A stretch of DNA of 24,661 bases from NCBI GenBank assembly GCA_000432595.1, contig HF996845.1:1-24661 (forward strand), given 5' to 3'. This DNA comes from Clostridium sp. CAG:710 (GTDB lineage Bacteria; Bacillota_I; Bacilli_A; RF39; UBA660). This document shows, one piece after another, positions 14,613-21,955 of this stretch. Position 1 is the stretch's first letter. Each line of letters starts with the position of its first letter. The translations under genes were made by a program, and so were the position numbers. The notes under the pieces are model-generated. The model was not told the origin of the DNA and ran no database searches. It was given only the letters and a program-made list of their open reading frames with translations.

Positions 14613-15842
14613 TTGATAACTATAATAAATGATAAAAATAAAATAGAAGTAGAAAATATTAATGAATTATATAAATGGATTAAAAATGAAAATAGTATAA
14701 CACTTAATAATACAAAAGTAGAAGGAAATAAAGAAGCAGAAGACTTATTTGCGTTTTTCAAATTCTATTTTGAAATATTAGAAGAATGTAAAGAAAGTAT
14801 CACAGATGTTAATAATAATTTTATAGATAATACAGATAACAAATTAGTAGTAGATGCCACTAAAGAATTAATACGAATGAATAAAGATGGAAAATTTATA
14901 AGAGCGGCATTAATTGCGTTAGGATATTACAGTAAAAATCTAAGTAACGATAATAAAGAATACTTGCCACTAGCAACTGCATACGAAACATTTCAAACTT
15001 CTATTCTTATACATGATGATATAATTGATAATGCAGACTTAAGAAGAGGTAAAATTACTATACCTAAGTCATATTCAAATGAATTTGAAAAAAGTAATAA
15101 CAACTCTAAAGATTTTCATCAAAGAAAAACTCATATCGCAAATTCACTTGGAATATGCATTGGAGATTTAGGCTTTTATCTAGCAAGTAAGATACTTATT
15201 TCAAATTATAGAGATAATCCTAATTTTGATAGATTATTAAATCTATATAATACAATAGTAATTAATACAATAAAAGGTGAGATTATAGATGTATTACTTC
15301 CATTTAATGAACAATATTGTAATGTTCCTAGAACTACAGAAGATGATGTAATGGAAATCTATAGATTAAAAACTGCATGGTATTCAATAATTGGACCATT
15401 CAGTCTTGGAATGGTACTAGCTAATTATAGTGATGAAGAAATTAAAAAAATGCAAGAACTACTATATAACCTTGGAATAGGTTTTCAAATTAAAGATGAC
15501 ATATTAGGAATATTTGGCGATGAAAAAGAATTAGGAAAATCAGCTTCCTCAGATGTTAGTGAATTTAAGCAAACTATACTTTATTCATATATAGCGCAAA
15601 ATAATCCTGAAGAATTAGAAAATCTACACAAATATTATGGAGTAGAGGGCCTAAAAGAAGAAGAAATGAATAACGTAAAAGATATATTTACAAGAACAGG
15701 TGCTAGAAAATATGCAACTGACATGATGAAATCGATGTTTAACGAAACAAGAAAAACATTAGCAAATATTACTTTTATAAATGAAGAATATAAGCAAATC
15801 ATTGCAGGATTTATAACATATCTTGATTTTAGAACAAAATAA
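14613..15842 (+). CDS. Polyprenyl (geranylgeranyl-type) diphosphate synthase
   Basis: Adds isopentenyl diphosphate units to an allylic primer to make linear trans-prenyl diphosphates. The first Asp-rich motif is complete (D135, D136, D139 in HDDIIDNADLRRGK). The second reads DDILGIFGDEKELGKSAS (D295, D296): the third Asp is Gly, the DDxxG-FGD form common in bacterial and archaeal GGPP synthases. The 409-residue protein carries about 90 extra N-terminal residues before the catalytic fold. The start is probably TTG 14613: GGAGGT at 14600-14605 ends 7 nt upstream. ATG 14598 is in frame but overlaps that site. Chain length and role (quinone tail or other lipid) cannot be read from sequence; no quinone genes are nearby. 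It is followed by tRNA-Ser with no terminator between. Confidence 0.88.
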   Translation: MITIINDKNKIEVENINELYKWIKNENSITLNNTKVEGNKEAEDLFAFFKFYFEILEECKESITDVNNNFIDNTDNKLVVDATKELIRMNKDGKFIRAALIALGYYSKNLSNDNKEYLPLATAYETFQTSILIHDDIIDNADLRRGKITIPKSYSNEFEKSNNNSKDFHQRKTHIANSLGICIGDLGFYLASKILISNYRDNPNFDRLLNLYNTIVINTIKGEIIDVLLPFNEQYCNVPRTTEDDVMEIYRLKTAWYSIIGPFSLGMVLANYSDEEIKKMQELLYNLGIGFQIKDDILGIFGDEKELGKSASSDVSEFKQTILYSYIAQNNPEELENLHKYYGVEGLKEEEMNNVKDIFTRTGARKYATDMMKSMFNETRKTLANITFINEEYKQIIAGFITYLDFRTK

Positions 15843-15852
15843 ATTTTATTTC

Positions 15853-15881
15853 TTGACTATTACTTTATGAATTGCTATAAT
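15853..15881 (+). promoter_or_regulatory. tRNA-Ser promoter
   Basis: TTGACT (15853-15858), 17-bp spacer, perfect TATAAT (15876-15881) with TG one base upstream: one of the strongest promoters in the window, fitting a stable RNA. Confidence 0.85.
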
Positions 15882-15896
15882 GTAGTAGTCGGCTGT

Positions 15897-15987
15897 GGAG
15901 CAGTACTCAAGAGGCTGAAGAGGCGCCCCTGCTAAGGGTGTAGGTCGGGCAACTGGCGCAAGGGTTCAAATCCCTTCTGCTCCGCCA
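15897..15987 (+). tRNA. tRNA-Ser (anticodon GCT)
   Basis: A 91-nt class II tRNA. Acceptor GGAGCAG pairs with CTGCTCC, the anticodon stem CGCCC/GGGTG (one G-T pair) holds loop CTGCTAA, giving GCT for AGC/AGT codons. A long variable arm follows the anticodon stem, the T-arm is GGGTTCAAATCCC, discriminator G, and CCA is encoded. Confidence 0.96.
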
Positions 15988-15997
15988 TATGTAAATT

Positions 15998-16025
15998 AAC
16001 TTCGATTATTCGAAGTTTTTTTGTT
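15998..16025 (+). terminator. Terminator after tRNA-Ser
   Basis: A perfect 8-bp stem AACTTCGA/TCGAAGTT (15998-16005 with 16010-16017), TTAT loop, followed by T with one G. Confidence 0.85.
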
Positions 16026-16031
16026 TTTTAC

Positions 16032-16060
16032 TTTAAAAAAGAGATAAAAAAAGTTATACT
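16032..16060 (+). promoter_or_regulatory. Promoter of the GH25 operon
   Basis: TTTAAA (16032-16037), 17-bp spacer, TATACT (16055-16060). The predicted start is about 20 nt upstream of ATG 16088. Confidence 0.5.
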
Positions 16061-16087
16061 ATATTATATAGAATAGGTGTGATAATT

Positions 16088-17608
16088 ATGGCATATGATG
16101 ATGAAATTATATTAGATTCCTTTAAACGTAATAATAAAACAAATCAAACTTCTAAAAATAAAAATATAGAAAATCTTAAAGTACGTGAAGAAAATGTAAA
16201 AAAAGCAACCAAGAAAAATAAAAAGAATAAAAATCCACGCCTTGCATTAAAAAGAGCAGCAACAGCTACCTTAGCGGCTCTTGTATTAAGTGGAGCGGGT
16301 GCAATCGCAACAAAGATATATCGTGATGTTAAAGTTCCAGTTGGATTTGATTATAGTGGAACAAGTATTAGTTCTACAAGAAGTTTACCTGATGAAATAA
16401 ATGATGATTTTGTACTAATTGAAGTTAATAGTTGGAAAAAAGGAATAAGTGAAAAATCTATAGAAAATATTAAAAAATGTAATGAAAAAGGAGTACCATG
16501 TGGAATACTTCTAAATTCTGATGCAACATCAGAAAAAGAGGCAACCGCAGATGCAGCATGTATACTAGCCTTAACAGAAGATGATAAAATAGAATGTCCA
16601 ATTTATTATAATATTGATGGAATAGTTGGAAAAGTACCAGATGAAAAATTAATAGAAATCTGTACTGCATTTTATGAAATGTGTAGAGGAGCATCTGTAG
16701 GAATAGGTGCAAAAGAGGATACATTAGATAAAATAAAAGAGGATCTTCCTAATGAGTTAAAGCTAATGGCCATTTCAGATGGAAAGGAAATAAATAATTC
16801 AGAAGATTATTCTATATGTTATTTTGAAAGAGTTGGTAAGTATTTTTCAGAAGAAGCATATGGTAAAGAAGTAGAAAAACAACAAAATAATTCGGTATAT
16901 ATAAATGAAGAAGTTACTTCAAGTAAAGAAACACAAACAGCAATAAAAGGAATAGATGTTTCACAATACCAAGGAGATATTGACTGGGAAAAAGTAAAAG
17001 AAGAAGGTGTTAATTACGCAATAATAAGATTTACTGCTTTTTCAGGATTCCATGAAAATGGTAACCTTAATATAGATGATAAGTTTTATGAAAATGTTGC
17101 TGAATGTACAAGATTAGGAATTCCATATGGAATATATTGCTATACCAAGGCAGAGTCAGAAGCAGAAGCAAAAGCTGAGGCTAGTGCTTTAATAAAACGA
17201 CTTAAAGGTACAGGCATAGACAAAAATCTAGACCTTCCAATATATTATGATATAGAAATGAAAAAACATTTTGATAATCCAGAACTTTCCGCAACCCTTG
17301 CGAAAGCATTCTGTAAAGAGATTGATGAAGCCGGATATTCTTCTGGAATATATGCATCATACTCTTTATTAAAAGGTATGGTTAATGCAGATCCAACATT
17401 AAAAGATTATGAAAAATGGGTAGCAAGATATAAATATGACAATAAAAGAGGGTACGATGAAGTAACAAAAGACCATATCCCAGATGTTAGTGATTTAGGA
17501 AAAGTAGGTGTAGTTCAAGTAACACAAAATGCAACACTTGAAGGAATAAAAGGAAATACAGTAGATACAAATTTTGATGTAACTGGTATATCAGCAAAGG
17601 CACGATAA
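16088..17608 (+). CDS. Membrane-anchored protein with two GH25 lysozyme domains, the first degenerate
   Basis: A 506-residue protein. A long Lys/Asn-rich cytoplasmic start (about 1-55) is followed by one uncleaved transmembrane helix (about 57-77), so the rest is outside. The C-terminal domain (about 287-506) is a GH25 muramidase that cuts the MurNAc-GlcNAc bond: it has GIDVSQYQGDIDW with D290 and the pair D388/E390 in IYYDIEM. The first domain (about 83-260) has the same landmarks, but weaker: GFDYSG with D88, CPIYYNIDG with N175 and D177 where the active domain has Asp-x-Glu. I read it as a duplicated GH25 fold that has lost activity and may bind wall. ATG 16088 follows AGGTGTGAT. The gene leads an operon with the 37-codon ORF and the HExxH protein, with no terminator between. 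Confidence 0.88.
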   Translation: MAYDDEIILDSFKRNNKTNQTSKNKNIENLKVREENVKKATKKNKKNKNPRLALKRAATATLAALVLSGAGAIATKIYRDVKVPVGFDYSGTSISSTRSLPDEINDDFVLIEVNSWKKGISEKSIENIKKCNEKGVPCGILLNSDATSEKEATADAACILALTEDDKIECPIYYNIDGIVGKVPDEKLIEICTAFYEMCRGASVGIGAKEDTLDKIKEDLPNELKLMAISDGKEINNSEDYSICYFERVGKYFSEEAYGKEVEKQQNNSVYINEEVTSSKETQTAIKGIDVSQYQGDIDWEKVKEEGVNYAIIRFTAFSGFHENGNLNIDDKFYENVAECTRLGIPYGIYCYTKAESEAEAKAEASALIKRLKGTGIDKNLDLPIYYDIEMKKHFDNPELSATLAKAFCKEIDEAGYSSGIYASYSLLKGMVNADPTLKDYEKWVARYKYDNKRGYDEVTKDHIPDVSDLGKVGVVQVTQNATLEGIKGNTVDTNFDVTGISAKAR

Positions 17609-17609
17609 T

Positions 17610-17723
17610 ATGGAAGAAGAAACTTTAAAACAAATAGAAGATTTAGAAGAGTTATATACAAAAAATATAATACTAGAATTATTAAATAAAAAGGAAACAG
17701 AAAATGAAGATACTACCAATTGA
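17610..17723 (+). CDS. Possible 37-residue acidic ORF between GH25 and the HExxH gene
   Basis: ATG 17610 starts one base after the GH25 stop and the ORF ends at TGA 17721-17723, inside the next gene (17704), in another frame. The product is charged and helical, with no known likeness: MEEETLKQIEDLEELYTKN at its start. A weak AAAGG lies 9 nt upstream. The 20-nt overlap with the next gene and tight packing suggest coupling, and it fills a gap that would otherwise be 95 bp of uncoded sequence inside an operon. It is the only TGA stop in the window, which is a point against it. Confidence 0.45.
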   Translation: MEEETLKQIEDLEELYTKNIILELLNKKETENEDTTN

Positions 17724-20064
17724 AAGCATGCTAGGTTTATTAGAAAGTGAAGAAGGTACTAAATTTATAGAAAAACTATTTAAAATTCTTCCAAAAGAAA
17801 AAAGATTAAATGATGAGAATGAATTATTTAATAGAATTAATAATAGCTTTAAAAATAGTATTAATGGAGAATCAAGTGGTGAACTAGATAATGAAAAAAT
17901 AATAAACTATTTCAAATACATATATAAATATGAAAGAACTAGACTTAGCGTTATCACAAATGCGCTTTTCTTTTTTAAACTTTATGATAACTCTTCACTT
18001 GAAAAGCTAGAACAAATTCTAGAAAATAATAATATAAAAGAAGAAATAGAAAAAGATTTAAAAAAAGTAATGGAGAAAATATTATCTGATGAAGAAATAG
18101 GCTTTGATGAGTTAAAAGAAACAATAAGTTTTATATCAACATTAGAAAATGCCTATATTGATAGTGAGGTAATAATGGACTTAGTAAATGAAAGCGGAGT
18201 TCTAGAACCAGCTTTTATGACTAAGGTAATTGATAAAATGTTTTATTCAGTATTAAATAAAGAAGCACTAGAACTATTTGATGCAAGTGCAAGTTTTAAA
18301 CAGAACACAGAAATAACACTATTAGATTACTTTGATAGAATTTCAAATGGAGAAGTAGAAGAAGATACTTTAAATAAACTATTTGAAAAATATGTTGAAA
18401 AAATATTGTTTTTTTATATGAGTACTGATAAAAATGACATTCTATTATCAAATAACATTTTAAAAAGGTTAATGACATTAGATATAAAGAAATTAGATAT
18501 ATCTCTACTTACAAAACTAGAAATTGATATGGCAAAAGAAAATTATAAGGAAGAGTTAAGAAAAAAGCTTAAATATATTGATGATATAATAAATAATCCG
18601 AACTATTGTGAAGACTATATAAGATGTGTTGTAATACCAAAGTTAGACAAGAAGACTATAATAAGCACTTTAGAAGATGAAGACTTTACAAAAATACTTA
18701 CTATACTTGATTCTAATGGAATAAAAAAAGATTCCAAAGGTAGAATAATGAATTTATTAACAAGTTCAGGAATAATGAAAAAAATAAATAATGAAAGAAC
18801 TATAAATAAACGAAATCTAAAACAAATAGATGAAACCGATATAAAAAAGCTTGATAAATATGCTTCTAAAGCTTACTACCTAGCACAAGAAATAGATGAG
18901 CCCCTAGCACTAAAAATAATTGCATCACATATTATGAATGATGAGAATACAGTAAGTAAACCGGCTCTTAAAGTTGCGATGATAAGCTATGCAAATAACA
19001 TCTTAAGAAAAGAAGGAATAAACAACTGGAAATATGTATTTGGAGAAATTAAAAATAAGCAAGAAAAAGGTACAACTGTAGGACAAGCATATCTATCTAA
19101 ATCACTAATTGGATTATCATTATTAAGATTTGATGCTTTTTATACTGATAAAACCGCAGAATCTTATTTAGAAGGAATACTTACAACACTTCTTCATGAA
19201 ACAAGACATGTAATAGATGATAATAACGTAGACCACAACAAACTATCATTTGAAAACTCATTAATTACAAAAGAATTATTATTAATGTCAGATGATGAAG
19301 AATTCTACCATAAAAATTATAAAAGTTTAATAATTGAAAAATATGCTAAAATGACTGGAGTTATAGAAACATTGAAATTACTTTCTAAAATAGATAAAGA
19401 TAAGGCAAAAGAGTTTTATACTAAAGCTTCAGTAAAAATAAGAAAACTAAATAAAACTCTATTAGATTCAAAAAGAAAAACAAATGAAAAAGAAGATAAC
19501 TTTTTTGATATGGTAGATAATCTTATGAAAAATGATCCAACTTACATAGAAGAATATAGTGTACTTAAATATGAATATAATGAAGATGGTACAAGAAAAT
19601 CTATACCACTAATAATTGATTCAGTATCTGACTATATTAATAATAGTAGTGATGAAGAGAATAAATTAGATGCATATAAATACATAAGAGGTACAATAAA
19701 TATAGAAGTATTAAGAAGTAATTCACTAACTGATATATTAGAAAAACTTGTATCACTAAGTGGTATTAAGTATGATGATAAAATATTAAATAGGCAATTA
19801 GAAATATATAGAACTGAATTAGAAAATAGGTTTAATCAAATAATAGACTTATATAAAGAAGCACAAAAATGCAATATTGATATATCAAAAGATATTACAT
19901 CTTCAAAAGAAATTTTATTAAAATATATAGATGGTGATGAGATCCTTGATAAATCAGCGAATAAAACCTTAAAAAGTAGTTTAGATACTCTTGTAGAAAA
20001 TGGATTTATAAGTAGCGAGTCAGTAAGTAAAAAAAGCTACAAATATAGGCGTAAATCACTATAG
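17704..20064 (+). CDS. Uncharacterised 786-residue protein with HExxH motif
   Basis: I do not recognise the family. There is no signal peptide or transmembrane helix, so the protein should be cytoplasmic. Residues 1-450 are Lys/Glu/Leu-rich and look mostly alpha-helical, possibly a repeat-type scaffold. Residues 480-560 contain LLHETRHVIDD, with H498, E499 and H502 in the HExxH order of zinc metalloproteases, on a helix after a hydrophobic stretch (ILTTLL). E545 in IIEKYAKMTG, 43 residues on, could be the third zinc ligand. The remaining part is helical, with a basic end (YKYRRKSL). ATG 17704 follows AAAGGAAACAG. It lies behind GH25 with no terminator, and the gatC promoter begins 7 bp after its stop. 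Peptidase activity is only suggested by the motif. Confidence 0.8.
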   Translation: MKILPIESMLGLLESEEGTKFIEKLFKILPKEKRLNDENELFNRINNSFKNSINGESSGELDNEKIINYFKYIYKYERTRLSVITNALFFFKLYDNSSLEKLEQILENNNIKEEIEKDLKKVMEKILSDEEIGFDELKETISFISTLENAYIDSEVIMDLVNESGVLEPAFMTKVIDKMFYSVLNKEALELFDASASFKQNTEITLLDYFDRISNGEVEEDTLNKLFEKYVEKILFFYMSTDKNDILLSNNILKRLMTLDIKKLDISLLTKLEIDMAKENYKEELRKKLKYIDDIINNPNYCEDYIRCVVIPKLDKKTIISTLEDEDFTKILTILDSNGIKKDSKGRIMNLLTSSGIMKKINNERTINKRNLKQIDETDIKKLDKYASKAYYLAQEIDEPLALKIIASHIMNDENTVSKPALKVAMISYANNILRKEGINNWKYVFGEIKNKQEKGTTVGQAYLSKSLIGLSLLRFDAFYTDKTAESYLEGILTTLLHETRHVIDDNNVDHNKLSFENSLITKELLLMSDDEEFYHKNYKSLIIEKYAKMTGVIETLKLLSKIDKDKAKEFYTKASVKIRKLNKTLLDSKRKTNEKEDNFFDMVDNLMKNDPTYIEEYSVLKYEYNEDGTRKSIPLIIDSVSDYINNSSDEENKLDAYKYIRGTINIEVLRSNSLTDILEKLVSLSGIKYDDKILNRQLEIYRTELENRFNQIIDLYKEAQKCNIDISKDITSSKEILLKYIDGDEILDKSANKTLKSSLDTLVENGFISSESVSKKSYKYRRKSL

Positions 20065-20070
20065 TGCGAC

Positions 20071-20099
20071 TTGACATTTTCCCTTTATTATTCTATACT
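20071..20099 (+). promoter_or_regulatory. gatCAB promoter
   Basis: Perfect TTGACA (20071-20076), 17-bp spacer, TATACT (20094-20099); transcription would start near 20106 and leave a leader of about 87 nt before gatC. Confidence 0.85.
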
Positions 20100-20105
20100 T
20101 TCAAT

Positions 20106-20180
20106 TGATTAGGGAAGAGCAAAAATTTAATTATAAAGTTATTCATGCCCTAGTGTTGAATGACTTTTTTATTTATTAGG
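20106..20180 (+). promoter_or_regulatory. gatC leader with terminator-like hairpin (possible attenuator or small RNA)
   Basis: The leader between the promoter and gatC holds a 9-bp stem (20137-20145 with 20157-20165, one G-T pair, 11-nt loop) followed by six T, which looks like an intrinsic terminator. An upstream stretch ATTAGGG (20108-20114) can pair with CCCTAGT (20148-20154), which lies in the loop of that hairpin, giving a competing stem or a pseudoknot. The AGGAGG ribosome site (20178-20183) lies just after the T-tract. It may regulate gatCAB, end a short RNA of about 65 nt, or serve as terminator of the upstream operon. No T-box or known riboswitch consensus was seen. Confidence 0.5.
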
Positions 20181-20192
20181 AGGACATTATAA

Positions 20193-20492
20193 ATGGGTAA
20201 GTTTACTAAAGAAATGGTTAATGATTACGCAGATAAATTATTAATCGGATTAACTGATGAAGAACAAGATATGGTATTAAAAGAATTTGATATCATTGAT
20301 AAAAATATTGATATAATAAATAAAATTCCAAATATAGAAAATGTTGAACCAATGACTCATGCTTTAGATGATTTTGTTTGTGAATTAAGAGATGATGTAG
20401 TACTACCTTCAACACCAATTGAAGAACTATTACAAAATTGTGATTCTTATACAGATCGTGAAATAGAAGTTCCAAAGGTGGTGGAAGAATAA
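20193..20492 (+). CDS. gatC: Aspartyl/glutamyl-tRNA amidotransferase subunit C
   Basis: Small 99-residue subunit that stabilises GatA and links it to GatB in the GatCAB amidotransferase. It has the usual layout: N-terminal helices with DYADKLLIGLTDEE, a middle IIDKNIDIINKI, and the conserved late segment NVEPMTHALD followed by RDDV. Start ATG 20193 follows a strong AGGAGG. Its stop codon overlaps the gatA start (TAATG), which ties translation of the two. Confidence 0.95.
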   Translation: MGKFTKEMVNDYADKLLIGLTDEEQDMVLKEFDIIDKNIDIINKIPNIENVEPMTHALDDFVCELRDDVVLPSTPIEELLQNCDSYTDREIEVPKVVEE

Positions 20493-21955
20493 TGACATAT
20501 ATGGATAAAGGAATAATAGAAATTCATAAAAGCCTAAAAGAAGGAAAGGTAACATCAAAAGAATTAATAAATGAAGCTTTAAAAAAGAGTCATGAGTTAC
20601 AAGAAGAATGTAATGCATTTGTAACTATATTAGATGATGCAAAAGAGTGCCCTATAACTGATAACTTTTTATCTGGAATACCTTATGGACTTAAGGACAA
20701 TTATTCTACAAAGGGAGTTCTATCAACTGGTTCATCTAATACATTAAAAGATTATGTACCATTTTTTGATGCAACCGCAGTTGAAAAGTTAAAATCTGCA
20801 GGTGCAGTATGTGTAAATAAAACAGTTATGGATGAATTTGGTATGGGAGGAACAGGAACAACTGGACATACAGGAATTGTAAAAAACCCATGGGACAAAA
20901 CAAGAATGACTGCAGGTTCATCTGCAGGTAGTGCATGTGCAGTCTCAGCAGGAGTATATCCATTCGCAACAGGATCAGATACAGGAGATTCAATAAGAAA
21001 GCCAGCTGCATTCTGTGGAATAGTTGGATATAAACCAACATATGGAATGATTTCTAGATATGGACTATTTCCATTTGCTTCTTCATTAGACCACTTAGGA
21101 GTTTTAACAAGAAGTGTTGAAGATGCCGCAATAGTAGTTGATAATATGAAAGGCATTGATAGTCGCGATATGACAAGCTGGGATTCAAAAGACATAAAAT
21201 TATACGAATCACTTGGTAAAGATATAAAAGGTAAAAAACTATGTTATATAAAAGAAATATGTGATATATCAATGTATGAAAATCCAAGCGAGGAGTTAAA
21301 AAGCCATTTAAAAAACTTTATGCAAGTAATTGATAAGTGTAGAAAGTTAGGCCTTGAAATAGAAGAAGTATCAGTAGAACAAAAATTACTTAACGCAGTT
21401 GCATCAGTTTATGTAGTAATATCATGTGCAGAAGCAACATCAAATATGTCAAACCTAACAGGTATTATATTTGGACCACGTGCTGAAGGCAAAAACTATG
21501 TAGAAATGATGAAAAACTATCGTACTAAAGGCTTTTCTCCCCTAATTAAAAGAAGATTTGTAATAGGATCTTATGTATTACAAGCAGAGAATAAAGATAG
21601 ATATTTCCATAATGCACAAAGAGTAAGAAGATTACTTGTAGATAAATGGAAGGAATTATTTAAAGAATATGATGGAGTAATATTACCAGTTAGTAGTGGA
21701 CCAGCAAAGAAATTAGAAAATAATGATGATTCATTAGATGAAGCAACAACAGTATTAGAAGAACATCTTCAAATAGGTAACTTTGGTGGATTCCCATCGA
21801 TTACTATCCCAGATGGATTTATAAATGATCTACCAGTAGCGCTAAATATCACAGGTAATTGTTATGACGACGAAAACGTTTTAAATATCGCATATCATAT
21901 TGAATCTATGCTAGGATATAAAAACCAAACTGCTAAGGAGGTAAACAATGGATAA
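20492..21955 (+). CDS. gatA: Aspartyl/glutamyl-tRNA amidotransferase subunit A
   Basis: The amidase subunit, which releases ammonia from Gln for amidation of Glu-tRNA(Gln) or Asp-tRNA(Asn). The 487-residue product has the Ser-cis-Ser-Lys triad at the family spacing: K68 in YGLKDN, S143 in AGSSAGSA and nucleophile S167 in GSDTGDSIRKPA. D166 takes the place of the common Gly just before the nucleophile, a variant I believe occurs in Mollicutes-type GatA. The NPWDKTRMTAG segment before the cis-Ser is normal. It overlaps gatC by one base (TAATG) and gatB by eight bases, so the three subunits are made together. Confidence 0.97.
   Translation: MTYMDKGIIEIHKSLKEGKVTSKELINEALKKSHELQEECNAFVTILDDAKECPITDNFLSGIPYGLKDNYSTKGVLSTGSSNTLKDYVPFFDATAVEKLKSAGAVCVNKTVMDEFGMGGTGTTGHTGIVKNPWDKTRMTAGSSAGSACAVSAGVYPFATGSDTGDSIRKPAAFCGIVGYKPTYGMISRYGLFPFASSLDHLGVLTRSVEDAAIVVDNMKGIDSRDMTSWDSKDIKLYESLGKDIKGKKLCYIKEICDISMYENPSEELKSHLKNFMQVIDKCRKLGLEIEEVSVEQKLLNAVASVYVVISCAEATSNMSNLTGIIFGPRAEGKNYVEMMKNYRTKGFSPLIKRRFVIGSYVLQAENKDRYFHNAQRVRRLLVDKWKELFKEYDGVILPVSSGPAKKLENNDDSLDEATTVLEEHLQIGNFGGFPSITIPDGFINDLPVALNITGNCYDDENVLNIAYHIESMLGYKNQTAKEVNNG

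Noticed and set aside
14483..14761. 92-codon minus-strand frame across the polyprenyl synthase start
   Set aside because: It covers the tRNA-Lys terminator, a promoter and the real gene start, and its product is low-complexity.
20106..20192. T-box or preQ1-type riboswitch in the gatC leader
   Set aside because: The leader is short and lacks the T-box TGGnACCGCG core and any riboswitch core I know.
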